Shown here piece by piece: positions 21,060-31,640 of a stretch of 64,000 bases of DNA. Origin of the DNA: Diadema setosum (taxonomy: Eukaryota; Echinodermata; Echinoidea; Diadematoida; Diadematidae); contig NC_092696.1 of assembly GCF_964275005.1 (NCBI RefSeq), positions 25,116,972 to 25,180,971 on the forward strand, written 5' to 3'. The notes under the pieces are model-generated. The model ran no database searches. It saw nothing but the letters and a program-made list of their open reading frames with translations, and was not told the origin of the DNA. The stretch's first letter is position 1, and each line of letters begins with the position of its first letter. A program made the position numbers and the translations under genes.

Positions 21060-22640
21060 GATGTTGGTGTGGACAGTTCTGGGTGAGGGTTGTTTGGGAG
21101 GTTTTTGGGTGGGACTGTCGGGAGGGTTTTTGGAGGGGAATGTTGGGAGGTTTTCGTGATGGAACCTGTTCAAAGGGTTTGGAATGGGGCTTGAAAGGGG
21201 TTTGAGGTGGGAAATACGGTTCGGGATAGGGCCTATAGGGTGGGTATGGAGTGGGGGCTTGTGAAGAGGGTTCGGAATGGATCTTGTAAGGATGGTTCCG
21301 GAATAAGGTTTGTCCGATGGTTTGAGATGGGGATGGGTTCTGGGGTTGATTTTTTAAGGGTTATTGGGGAAGGGTGTATAAGGAAAGTTCCGGGTGGAGC
21401 TTGTTCGGAGGGTTTAGAATGGGGTTTGATATGGGGTTCTGAGTGGTGAATATTCGTAATGTTTGGGATGGGACCTATATAGGGAGGGTATGGAGTGGGG
21501 GCTTGTGAAGAGGGGTTTGGAGTGTATCTTGCCAGGATGGTTCTGCAATGGGATAAGGTGTACTTTGTCAGAGGGTTTGAGATGGGATTGGGTTCTGGAG
21601 TGGATTTTTTTTTTTTGGAAGGGTTTGGCGAAGAGCTTAAAAGGAAGGTTCCGGGTGGGGCTCGTTCGGAGGGTTTAGAATGGGGTTTGATATGGGGTTC
21701 TCGGGTGGATAATATTGGAAAGGGTTGGGTAGAGGTCTGTAGGGATGATTTGAATAAATTGAACTTGTTTAGAGAGTTTGGAATGGGCCTTGTGAGAATG
21801 GCTCTGAGGTGGGCTTAATTGGAAGGGTTTGCTTGAGCTTTGTGAGAGGGTTTCGAGGGCTTGATAGAAGGGTTCGGGATTGGGTTTATCGGAAGGGTTT
21901 CGGGTAGGACTTATGATATAGGAAGAGTTCCGGATGGAGCCTGTTGGGAGGGTTTGGAGTTGGGCTTGAGGTGTGAAAATTGGAAAGTTTTGGGCTTGGT
22001 CTATAGGGAGGGTTTGGAGTTGAACTTGTTTCGAGGGTGTGGAGTGGTGTTTGATGACATGGTTGTGTGTTGGGTAGGGTCGATTGGGAGGGTTTTGGTG
22101 GGGATTGATAGAAGGGTTCTATTGGAATGGGTTTGTGATATGGTGTATTATAGGAGGGTTTGGGACGAGTTTGGGTTGGGTTTATAGGGGAGGTTTTGAA
22201 TGGCACTTTGGGTTTACTGAGTATTTGAAAGATTTGGGTGGAGCTTGTTGAGAGGGTTTGGAGTAGGGCTTGGCATTGGGGGTTCTGAAGTGGGGAATAC
22301 TGGAAAGTTTGGGATGGGGTCTTTAGGAAAGGGTTTGTGGAGTGGAACGTGTTTAGAGGGTTTTGAGTTGGGTTTGTGAGGATGGTTCTGAATGGGTCAG
22401 GCTTGGTAGGATTCTGGAGTGGAGTCTCTTGGAAGTGTTTGTGGTAGGGTTCATAGGAAGGATTTGGGATAGAGTTTAAGGAACGTTTATGAAATGGCAT
22501 TGTTGGGAAGGCTTGCACGGAGTGGATCTTGTGAAGATGGTTCTGGTATGAGGTTTGTTCGGCGAGGGTTATGGGCTATGGTAAGTTGGGAGGATTCATG
22601 GTGTTGTTTAGTAGTAAGGAGAGTCAATGTTGAGGTTAAT
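21060..22640. repeat. G/T-rich degenerate minisatellite with higher-order repeat
   Basis: Words such as GGGAGGGTTTGGAATGGGGC, GATGGTTCTG and GGGGCTTGTGAAGAGG recur throughout on the plus strand. A longer unit is visible: GGGTATGGAGTGGGGGCTTG at 21242 recurs at 21486, and GTTCCGGGTGG at 21387 recurs at 21648, giving a period of about 245-260 bp; later copies near 21980 and 22300 are more diverged. The C-rich strand has few stops, so it carries long Pro/Ser/Thr-rich frames (up to 210 codons, 21886-22518) that I regard as repeat products. Confidence 0.85.
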
Positions 22641-22887
22641 TGTGAAGGCTATGCCTGTCCGCCCACTTTGTTACTAACCAGGTTCAGTAGGTGAGATTGT
22701 CACAAAAATGACACGGAGGTCCAAGTTTTGTAACTTTACAACATAACTTACAATCGTTTTAGTAGGTTTACGCTCACTTTGTAAAGTTTTATTCGAGACA
22801 TTCTCAGATATAGGTTTGAGTCATAAAGTAACGCAGGAACTTTTTGGAAAAGAACAACGCTTAACAGTATTGGTGTTGTGTGACAAG

Positions 22888-22955
22888 GAGGGGTGTGGTG
22901 GTGTGGTGGTGGTGGTGGTGTGGTGGTGGTGGTGGTGGTGGTGGTGTGTGTGTAA
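22888..22955. repeat. (GGT)n/(GTG)n trinucleotide tract
   Basis: GTGGTGGTGT-type units, ending in GTGTGTGTG. Frames reading poly-Gly/Trp or poly-Pro/His over it are not proteins. Confidence 0.9.
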
Positions 22956-23552
22956 AAGGGATAGGGGATGAAGATGCACCTGATTTAATTATCAGCTTTA
23001 GCCTCTTTAAGCACCCGAGAGCTGGACCAACTAACTCATATACTCTAAAGACAGCCATGTCATCATATTCCGTAACATTAACCAAGTCTCGTCTATTAGT
23101 TTGCTATTACTTGATATGGTAGATGACAACGTAATCTGCTGTCGATTCATTTTCACTGAATTGTCATTCATAACGCGTACATGTGAGTGCATGAATTTCT
23201 TCTCTTTTTCTTCATTTCAAGTTGTAAAGAGCTGTGAAATCCTATATCTATAGGAGCACCACGGAGATGACTGTACAGTATTACGCATACACCGAGGCTT
23301 TGATGAATTATTGAGTTCTGGAACCACAATCGGCAAATCGTGCTTTAAGAACTCTCCTTTCAATCAATGCATTCAACGACCTTATGCGCGGGAAATCAAA
23401 GAAGGCTCAAGTCTCTAAAGTGCAAGGTCGGTTTCACGTACAATCGAAGTCTCTCACATCGATGTCGATCGCGTATTCAAACTGTCTCTAGTTCGTTGCA
23501 GACGTTAATGGAATTATCGATTAACTCCCACTACAGAGTGGAATGACTCGCG
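22956..23552. other. No feature seen
   Basis: Some CpG-containing sequence near 23388-23470 (GCGCGGGAAATC, CGATGTCGATCGCG), but no open frame or repeat to support a call. Confidence 0.4.
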
Positions 23553-23590
23553 CAACACACACTCACACACACACACACACACACACACAA
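23553..23590. repeat. (AC)n microsatellite
   Basis: About 18 AC units with one TC interruption. Confidence 0.95.
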
Positions 23591-24177
23591 ATGTGTATAT
23601 TTGGTCAGCTTTGCCCATTATCTAATTTTATAAAAACATCAGCTGCGTGGATGTTTTGTAAAATTCACCTGATTTCTGAACTTCTTTTTATTTCTGGCTA
23701 TTGTCAGGATCGTTTTGCCATCGCTTCGTACTGAATTTCACGAACAAAGAGGGTTATCGGGTGTCAATATGATATTTCACACAAGGTTTAGCAGCACATC
23801 ATATTATATGCACGTAAGGAGGCTTGACCATGCTAAGAGCTCTCAGTGAAGTTCATGCACCAGCATTTACTTCAGCCTAAAAGCCCCCCTTTTTTTCTGC
23901 GGGTGAGAAGAGTTGGTTATAATCATGAGAAAACAGGAATCAACGCTCCCAGGCAAGGCGTGAAAACCCAGGGAACTCAGCTCAGCTCTGTCTCAACTTC
24001 ACTTTTTGAACGATGAGTTATATAGGGATCGAGGTGCACCTCTCTGAATTATATCAGTGAAATTGAAACAGAGGTTTAAAAATGAAATAGCATCTAACGT
24101 GCATATTTTGTATCTAGATCTATATTACTGTCGTATTTTTTAATTGATATGAAACATCTGCTTAAATTCACTAAAAG
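23591..24177. other. No feature seen
   Basis: Ordinary AT-rich sequence. Confidence 0.45.
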
Positions 24178-24496
24178 TGAGATAGAGTGGGATAAGATAG
24201 GGATGGAGTGTAATGAGGTAAGGGTGTGGTGAGGTTGGGGTGGGTGAGATGAGGTAGGGGTGATGTGTTAAATAGGGTGGAGTGAGGCAGGCTGGGGGTT
24301 GCATGGATGAAGTTGGGATGAGATGAGGTGAGGATAGGGTGAGGTAGGGGATGGGGTAAGGAGGGGGTGGGGTGAGGTTGGGATAGGGTGAGGAAGGGAT
24401 CGAGGGTGAGACTATAGGATTGGGAAAGTTATGATAGAGTGAGGTAGGCATGGGGTGAGGGAGGGGTGGGTGATGTCGGGGTGGGGTAGGAAAAGG
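24178..24496. repeat. Second G-rich minisatellite (GGGGTGAGGT-type)
   Basis: Degenerate units such as GGGGTGAGGTTGGGATA, GGATGGGGT and GAGGTAGGGGTG repeat every 10-20 bases on the plus strand. The complementary strand yields a Pro/Ser/Tyr-rich 141-codon frame (24140-24565) that is a repeat artefact. Confidence 0.85.
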
Positions 24497-24865
24497 CAAC
24501 CTGCTGCGAATGCCATCTTGTGTACTTTGTAACCTAAGAATAAGTATAGGAAAAAAACCACCCATTACTTCCTGCTACTGCAGGAAGTAGAGGAAATAAG
24601 CCCGACTGTTGTGTCAACGTAAAGACAGGTGCTCGAAAAAAAAAAAATGAGTAATGAAATATGTCAAGAAAAAATGTCACGTTGCGACATATTTGTTTTA
24701 GACGAAAGGTTAAGGGACTTCGTTTGCTCACCCTCGTACGGCGCGGAGAGAGAGAAAACGGGCAAGGTGGACTTACGCATATTAATATGATCACTTGGGG
24801 AGTCTCTCGCTTTTGCATCAGGAGTTCTTGGTGCAAATGTACATTTATTTAAACGCAATTCCACC
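24497..24865. other. No gene supported
   Basis: Short both-strand frames overlap the same bases. AAATATGTC and GACATATTT (24655-24694) form a small hairpin. A-run at 24638-24648. Confidence 0.4.
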
Positions 24866-24990
24866 AAAATGTTCAAGTTCAAATTCAAATTCAAATTCAA
24901 ATATTTTCACTTTTCGACAAAAGCATAACATACATCTCACTTTATTTTGTAACAAAGGAATGATGGAAACAAGAAATGTGAATTGAACAG
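24866..24990 (-). repeat. Dispersed repeat, (AAATTC)n-tailed copy
   Basis: TTCAAATTCAAATTCAAATA, then TTTTCGACAAAAGCATAACA and TACATCTCACTT. The copy at 31499-31600 has CAATTCAATTC, TTTTTCGACAAGAACATA and GACATCACTT in the same order, so both belong to one family with a short-word tail. Confidence 0.5.
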
Positions 24991-27900
24991 AGTAAACAAC
25001 AGTGTCGAAACTGAAATAATAAGGTTAGTCCTTATATACAGATTATAATTAAACGAACCGAATTGTAGCGATTTCGTCAAAATCGGGCATGAAAGAATTT
25101 AACTAAAAAGTGATTTATCACCTCACAAAACTTAACTTCCTCTTACCTTTAAAGAAGTCACTTTTGTTTTGAATAAATGAATTAAATTATCACTTTTGAC
25201 TTGAAATTAAGGAGAATGAATTGTATCCGCATCGAATGAGTGTAGGCTGGTGATAAACCATGGCAATTGTGAATTTTGGGGAAAGAGGTTGTAGTTACTA
25301 CATTATCGACGAAAACGTGAGTTTTTAACATAATTATGTGTGTACAAAACTATTGGAGAGTTGTGAGCCTATTACATTATCACCCCTTTTTGAGTTACGA
25401 CCGATATTACTATTCCGGAATATTTTTTAATTTTTTGAATTCGTTAACTTTCTTACTTTAGGGCCAACGTTAATGAAACGCTTACCATTTGTTCATCTCA
25501 CATTTCTCTATGTATGAAAGTGAATGTACACATTGTGCTAGACGTACAATTGCACTTTAAACTCGGTTTGCTATTCTCAGTAGTATTTCCTGTAGTTGTG
25601 TGACATGAACTTTGTTTACATGTTTATTCTATATTTCTGACATTATGATAAGCATTTGTTAAGCGCTAAAACACGGTCAACCGGTACGAAGAAAACAAGC
25701 TGTTAAATTGTCTGGGTATTAAAAACGTCACACCCCTCTGGTGCTGTGTTCACTATGTCATAGAACCTCCTAATGACAATCTGCCCACATGAGTAAGAAA
25801 TTGCACACCTTGAGCGCCATGTAAGTTTTCATTTAGATTGGCTTTAAAATCAAAACGACTTCCACGTTGGGAAATATATTTTTTTAATCATCATTTCGGT
25901 ATTGCCGCGATAACTGTCCTTGTTTTCAGGAGGTAATCCAGCAACCTTAGATTACCCACTTTATAGGAACGGAGTGAATTTCTGTAATGCTATGTGAGAA
26001 TTAGAACGAAATACGACTTATTCAAGTCCTAAATGATAGAGACAACCTTCCTTGTGTTTCGTGGTTGAATCAAGACGTGTGTTCTCTCGAAATTGGGTTA
26101 GTCTGCCGTGAATTAAACGCTGTTTGTGCAGTGTACGCTTATTTGATTGGCTGAGTGGTCCAAAGTAAAACTGAGCTGGACGTTTACGCAGAACTACTCT
26201 ACAAGAAAGGTCAGGTTTGTGTATACTGTGCATGGGCTGGGTAATCGAATCAGATCGGTTCAGGGCTTTGGACGCTCAAGACATCGAGGACGAAATGTTT
26301 GTGCATACGGATCGCATCTTTGTGGTCATGCTCCACAAAGCAAGTACAGTGTTTAAAGTGGAAACGATTTTCATGACGTCTGAATGTATGTATGATAACA
26401 ATGGATGCACAACGTGTCAATGTGTGGTGTATAGTGGCACCCGCACAACCATGTGTTTGGCGACAAAAGGGATGCCATAATATTTCCCAGCGGAAGACTT
26501 GGGCCAATCGATAAGTCGATTTCTACAAGGTCACGCCTTTCGCCTGTCCTTCTACATGCTTTCTCTGCGAACTGTTTGTGTATTAGGCACACTGTCCCAT
26601 CGACAACCCTGTGTGTATGCAATGTTCGTCATTTTTCAGTGATAGTTCTGATGTCAACAATCTCTATAAATCCCACGTTGTGCTGCCAAGGCTGACTGTT
26701 GCTGTCTGCAAAGACCAGCCATATCATTATTTTTGCTTTTTTCCCCACCCCGTTACCAATCTAAACCGTCAGACGTGAATATACCGACAAGAGTTACAAG
26801 GCCGCCGTGTTTATCACGGTATATGATGTGTATCTAAACTGCCGCCACCATTCTAATTTTACATGACCTCAAGGTTAGTCGGTGTAAGGTCTGTAATCTC
26901 GAAAAAAAAAAATGAAATCAAAACAGTAAATGCATCCAAAGACAAGTTCTATACACATTGCTTCCCTCATTACAGCGGAAAGTTATGGAATGTATAGGGC
27001 GTAACTATTGGATGATAAAACTCACTCAATTCGATGCCATGTTCAAGTCGGCTTGGATAAATGTTTTAGAGTCCAATCAGATGAGAGTAGGCCTATATGG
27101 CAGAGATTCTATCAAAATCGGTCCCGAAATTAGTAAATCATGGGATTATCCACATATTAACAGAGTGAAGAGTGATATTAGTAGCAACAGCATAATTATG
27201 CAAATTAGATCAGGTAGTAGACTATCTTCGCAATTTTTCTCTTTTTTTGGCATGAAATAAAAAAAGACAAACTTTATACATCTCACGCATCAAATTTCAT
27301 CATGTGCTGCAACGACTGAGCAACGATAACTTTTAGAAGAGGAATTGTTATTACCAATTCTTTGCAAACCAAAAAACAAGGTTCTTATTATGTTTTTTAA
27401 ATCTCAGCTACTTTTCATGAATTAATTGCTTGCAGCCACTTATTACTATTCGGTGAAATCATGTGAAAATTACAAGACCATAACTTCTTTAATTTCCTGT
27501 CAGATTGTGCTGGATTTTATAGCTTTCTGCACATGTGATATTATTCATTTAGTTGAGTCAACTTGGACATGAATGATTTGCGCTTTAACGTCCTTACTAT
27601 CGGCAAAGTGTTTGTATACAACGTCAATGTGTGCGTGGGAGTGTTAAGATAATGCAGCCATACGTTTGCGGTTGAAATGGCTGTAAACGCTCCAGGCACT
27701 GAACAAAATTGAGTGACTTGATTTTTCTTGCTCATGTTTTCCAATAAACAGTAACATGAATGTTAGAATAAATCATTTCCATACGGTATACCGGTGTGGT
27801 GATATTTGTCTAAAAAATATTATGATGATGACAACGTAATCACTTTTTTTTTTGCTTGCTAGAGTTTTTTTTTCTTATGTTTAAACACCATCACACAGCT

Positions 27901-29001
27901 CAGCCAGAAAATTCGACAATTAATGTAAATAACGACGTCATATATTAAACACTAACATCAGCTCTTTGTTACACCTACCACAATGATTCAATATGTGTCC
28001 ATTCAAGAACCTCACGTGCAGAAATTTTACCCAATGAATTGCCGTCAAAATTTCAGCTATTTCCATACATTTTGCATTCCTTTCACATTATTTTCAACCC
28101 TTTCGCTTTCTAAATTGGGGGATTGCTGTATAAGACCCCACGTTGAATGTTCCGCTATGCCTACTGTCTGTAAACGAGAACGATGTAATATAAGGTGCAC
28201 CATGGTGCATCGAATACAATGTGTACTCTACAATGTGTGCTCAGACCTATGCTACCTTCCGGAGTACGGTTACTTTATGAAAACGATTCCAAAACAATAC
28301 TGTGAACCCGGGGGACGAGCAGGGCGATACCTGATCTGAACCCAGTCCTGACACGTGCTGTTTTTTCCCCTCAATTCGCCATTTTTAGGCAGACAGCCAA
28401 TTCAGATGGATTTCATGGAAACATGAAATCTGGGTGGAGAGAAAATTGATTTTCTTAGGACATCAAAGCTGAAAGAGGGTTTAACTTTGCTCATCCAGAT
28501 GGCACGGAAAATGATATTTGCCCCAGAGATTTCTCCGAAGTGTAGGTCAATGTAATGTGTAGGCCCCTACATTTTATTGAGAAAAAAAACCAACAAATGA
28601 AAATCGCTATTTGTATAGTTTCGTTCCATTTTGTTCTATGGATTATGCGACATCTCATCTAGAGAAGTCCGAAATTGAAATTAAAACGTATTTTATTTTA
28701 TTTTTTTTTAGCAATGCATAACTTTTAAACGGATGTATATAATAAATATATATGTTCTGAATTCATTCTGAATATTTGAATCCTCCTTAATTGGGGGAAA
28801 TTCCCCTCTATAATTGTTTGATTACTTTGTAAGGCAACACAAAGCTGTATACTCCCACGTTTTCGTACACACACCACAGGGTTAAATGGACTGTGACAGG
28901 AGTGGGAGGGGCCTGACGTCATTTTCTAGGTCATAATTACGAGGGAAATCATTCCCATTGTCCATACTTAACGGTGCATGTCACAACTGTGTTATTTTAA
29001 A
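24991..29001. other. 4 kb of AT-rich sequence without a recognisable gene
   Basis: Frames worth naming but not supported are 26217-26480 (87 codons), 26958-27260 (100) and 27983-28339 (118, twelve Cys). None has a recognisable domain, signal peptide or repeat, and opposite-strand frames of equal length overlap the first. T-runs at 27845 and 28702. Confidence 0.4.
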
Positions 29002-29016
29002 GGGGGGGGGGGGGGG
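29002..29016. repeat. Poly-G run (15 G)
   Basis: Uninterrupted, preceded by TTTTAAA. Confidence 0.95.
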
Positions 29017-30850
29017 ATACGCCCAAACATTAAATATAAATGCAAAAGTCAATGACCCGACTTAAAATAACACTTCATGCGCTTTGTTTTCAAAGCTATC
29101 AAAGCCATTGTTTTGTATAAAGGCCTACAGCGCTTTTCATTCACCAACTCTTCCAATATTTGCAAAATGCCTCAGATGCTAATTTGAATCCGATCAAGTT
29201 CAAGAGACAAAATTGCCGCGATAATCTTCCCATTTTTTAGATCACGTGGCCTTCATTTGCATATTGATGTTAATTATATGTGTTTTTTTTTTCTCCCGGA
29301 ATAAGATGAGATTCTACTTATAGTGAGCAAGTAAACCATCACACCATTCAATTAAGATCACTGTCATTGCTTGATGAATTAATGTTGTGTTCGTTATGGT
29401 GCTATGTTAAAGGTCAACGTCATTTATTCAACTACAACTAGGCCTATAGTAGTAATAATACTATGATTTTTTTCAAAACTTTTTAGCCCTCCATTGACTA
29501 TTTTATTATCTCCGTGTCAACATAATAAAAACTCAAAACATTCAACCATAATCTCCTCTTTTTTCTTACCATTTCTCTCGTAAACAGTTACACAAACAAT
29601 GTTGGAGTGACTGCCACTTTAAACTGAACTTGTTGAGAGTAGTTTATACCCGATACAGATTAAATATATCTCTCATCTGCATAATATTAACATAATACTA
29701 TGACTGATTTTGATAGTCCAATATACCTAATTCAGATTTTGTGTCTATGTGTGTATCCGGTCATATATTACGACCTTTCAGTTATTGTAGTGTGAAATAT
29801 TTGCGTGTCACTGTAAGGTGCGACAAACAGCAGTATACCTATTTTCTGCATTACATACAACGACCACTTTGCGCTTTCATACGAAATAATTCTAGGCATA
29901 AAGCTTTTAATGTGCTTTGCCGCGCAAAGTTATGTCTCTTGAATTCGAAATCATCTTTTGACAAGTTCGGGGTTTTTTCTGATATTTTCAAATCTTGATA
30001 GCTGTGATTGAGAATAGAGCCAAATAATACGCTGATTCACTTTGCAGGTACCTGCATAATGTAATGGCACGAAGCAGGTCTTTGATACGATGTCGCATTC
30101 ATTGTATTTTCCGCATTGTGCTGGGATATGTTGACACACGCTTTCGTTTCGTGCCGCAGTTATATCGTTCTTTGTTGCCATGTTTGATGAGAAGCTAGGG
30201 ACTGATCATGGTTTAATGGTCTCAAGTCACGATCCTCACCTTAAAGGGGAACACCAGGCCTCAAAAATCGAATTTTGCAATTTGAAGCCACATTTTGTAA
30301 TATCAGTCTCACAGTCACACATCTTATAATTTATATGTTAAAAATATCTGCAGTTTTGTTCGATGTTTTATTTTTTGTTCTTTGCTCCAACTATAAACGA
30401 CATAACCATGATCATGAATTTAATACAGAAGTTAGCATTTTTTAGCAAAAAAAAATTAAAAAAAAGTTTAAGAACTAGATATGTTAAGTAGTCTTGCAAA
30501 CATACTAGGAAAAAAAAAACACCCAACGAACTAGATACATTCCCACATATTCGTCACGTAAGCGGCCATTTTTGATAAAACATATATGACATCATCCAGC
30601 AAAATGAATGATGTTATAGCATTCATCTCAATCCCAGTATATCACTCTCTTGGGGTTAGCTTTAAAGTGCAAATCCATATCATCTCCAAGTTGACTTCTT
30701 CTTCGAGGCTCCGTTTTTGATAAAAAGGCCTCATTTTGTTTTAAAATAAAAACCTCCACCATTCTGTTCCTTTGTTTATTATCTCAACTTCATCATGACA
30801 CCATATTTTTGTACTTTAAGTCCGTCGCCTAGGATATTACTATCAGAGGG
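29017..30850. other. No gene; one possible transposon end
   Basis: At 30243 TTAAAGGGGAACACCAGGCC resembles the start of TTAA-type miniature elements, but I could not find a matching inverted end downstream. The rest is AT-rich with no supported frames. Confidence 0.4.
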
Positions 30851-31045
30851 CTTCCATGACATTTGCGCCCCTGCAATATCTGCACGCTATTAAAGCCAAA
30901 TTAAAATTCTACCCACAAACATAAACCTGACCCCTAATCCTTCTTCTCACATCAAATTAAACCTAAAACCCTATCACAACCCTAACCCTAACCCTATTAA
31001 AGTCCTTGGAGAAAATAACACCGGAGAAGCAAATGTGTCGCCGCA
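30851..31045 (-). repeat. Dispersed repeat with telomere-like CCCTAA words, copy A
   Basis: On the minus strand: a GGCGACACATTTGCTTC end, TTTCTCCAAGGACTT, GGGTTAGGGTTAGGG, GTGATAGGGTTTTAGGTTTA, TTTGATGTGAG, AGGATTAG, and GCAGATATTGCAGGGGCGCA. The copy at 52641-52836 has the same blocks in the same order. The TTAGGG words are therefore part of a dispersed repeat rather than captured telomere. Confidence 0.7.
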
Positions 31046-31498
31046 CACACTATGATACAGATAACAGTTACTTGTACGGCAAAACTTTTACGCGTTCTAT
31101 GTACAGTGATATCCTTTATTGTGTCGTGCTCCTCAACATTCATACGCAGTAAAAATGCTCTGATATTGCTATATATTGTTTAAAGAAAACATTGGGCAAA
31201 TGTTGTGATAGAAATCGGTGAATTGGTGCTTTAAGCCACGCTCATCGGCGGTGCCAGCACCCACAGGAGGTAAATCTGTCGGGACGAGGAAGAAATCCGT
31301 AATTGAGATCAGATTAAACCAGCAGGAAGCTAGTATAGGCTCCCCGTGTAGCTCACAGCTGGGCGAAATACTAGCGAGTGTGATATGGATCCATCATCAT
31401 TAATGTCATTTACATCGGCGCACGATGAGCTGTTGGTATTTTTAAGCCACTTAAAGGGATACTTCTAACTTACCTCTGTCTGCTTGTCAATAGACTGG
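31046..31498. other. No gene supported
   Basis: The segment 31225-31400 has a more even base composition, but the 61-codon frame there has no recognisable domain. Confidence 0.4.
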
Positions 31499-31640
31499 TT
31501 TATTCAATTCAATTCAATTCAATTCAATGTTTTATTTCATTTTTCGACAAGAACATATAGACATCACTTCTTTTTTTTTTTTTGGTAACAGAAAAATAAG
31601 GTGCATAAAACTATGTAAGATGAAAAGAATGTGCAATGAT
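31499..31640 (-). repeat. Dispersed repeat, (AATTC)n-tailed copy
   Basis: (CAATT)n followed by TTTTATTTCATTTTTCGACA, AGAACATATAGACATCACTT, a T-run, and GGTAACAGAAAAATAAGG. Related to the copy at 24866-24990. Confidence 0.5.

Noticed and set aside
21886..22518. 210-codon Pro/Ser/Thr/Asn-rich minus-strand frame that looks mucin-like
   Set aside because: It lies wholly within the G-rich minisatellite. The C-rich strand simply lacks stop codons, and no signal peptide or domain is visible.
27983..28339. 118-codon frame with twelve cysteines, suggestive of a secreted peptide
   Set aside because: No signal peptide, no recognisable Cys framework, and codon content typical of random AT-rich DNA.
30243..30420. 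TTAA-type miniature element starting TTAAAGGGGAACACCAGG
   Set aside because: No inverted right end or second TTAA could be found, so it cannot be delimited.
30975..31002. Interstitial telomere sequence
   Set aside because: The flanks match a second locus (52641-52836), so the telomere-like words belong to a dispersed repeat.
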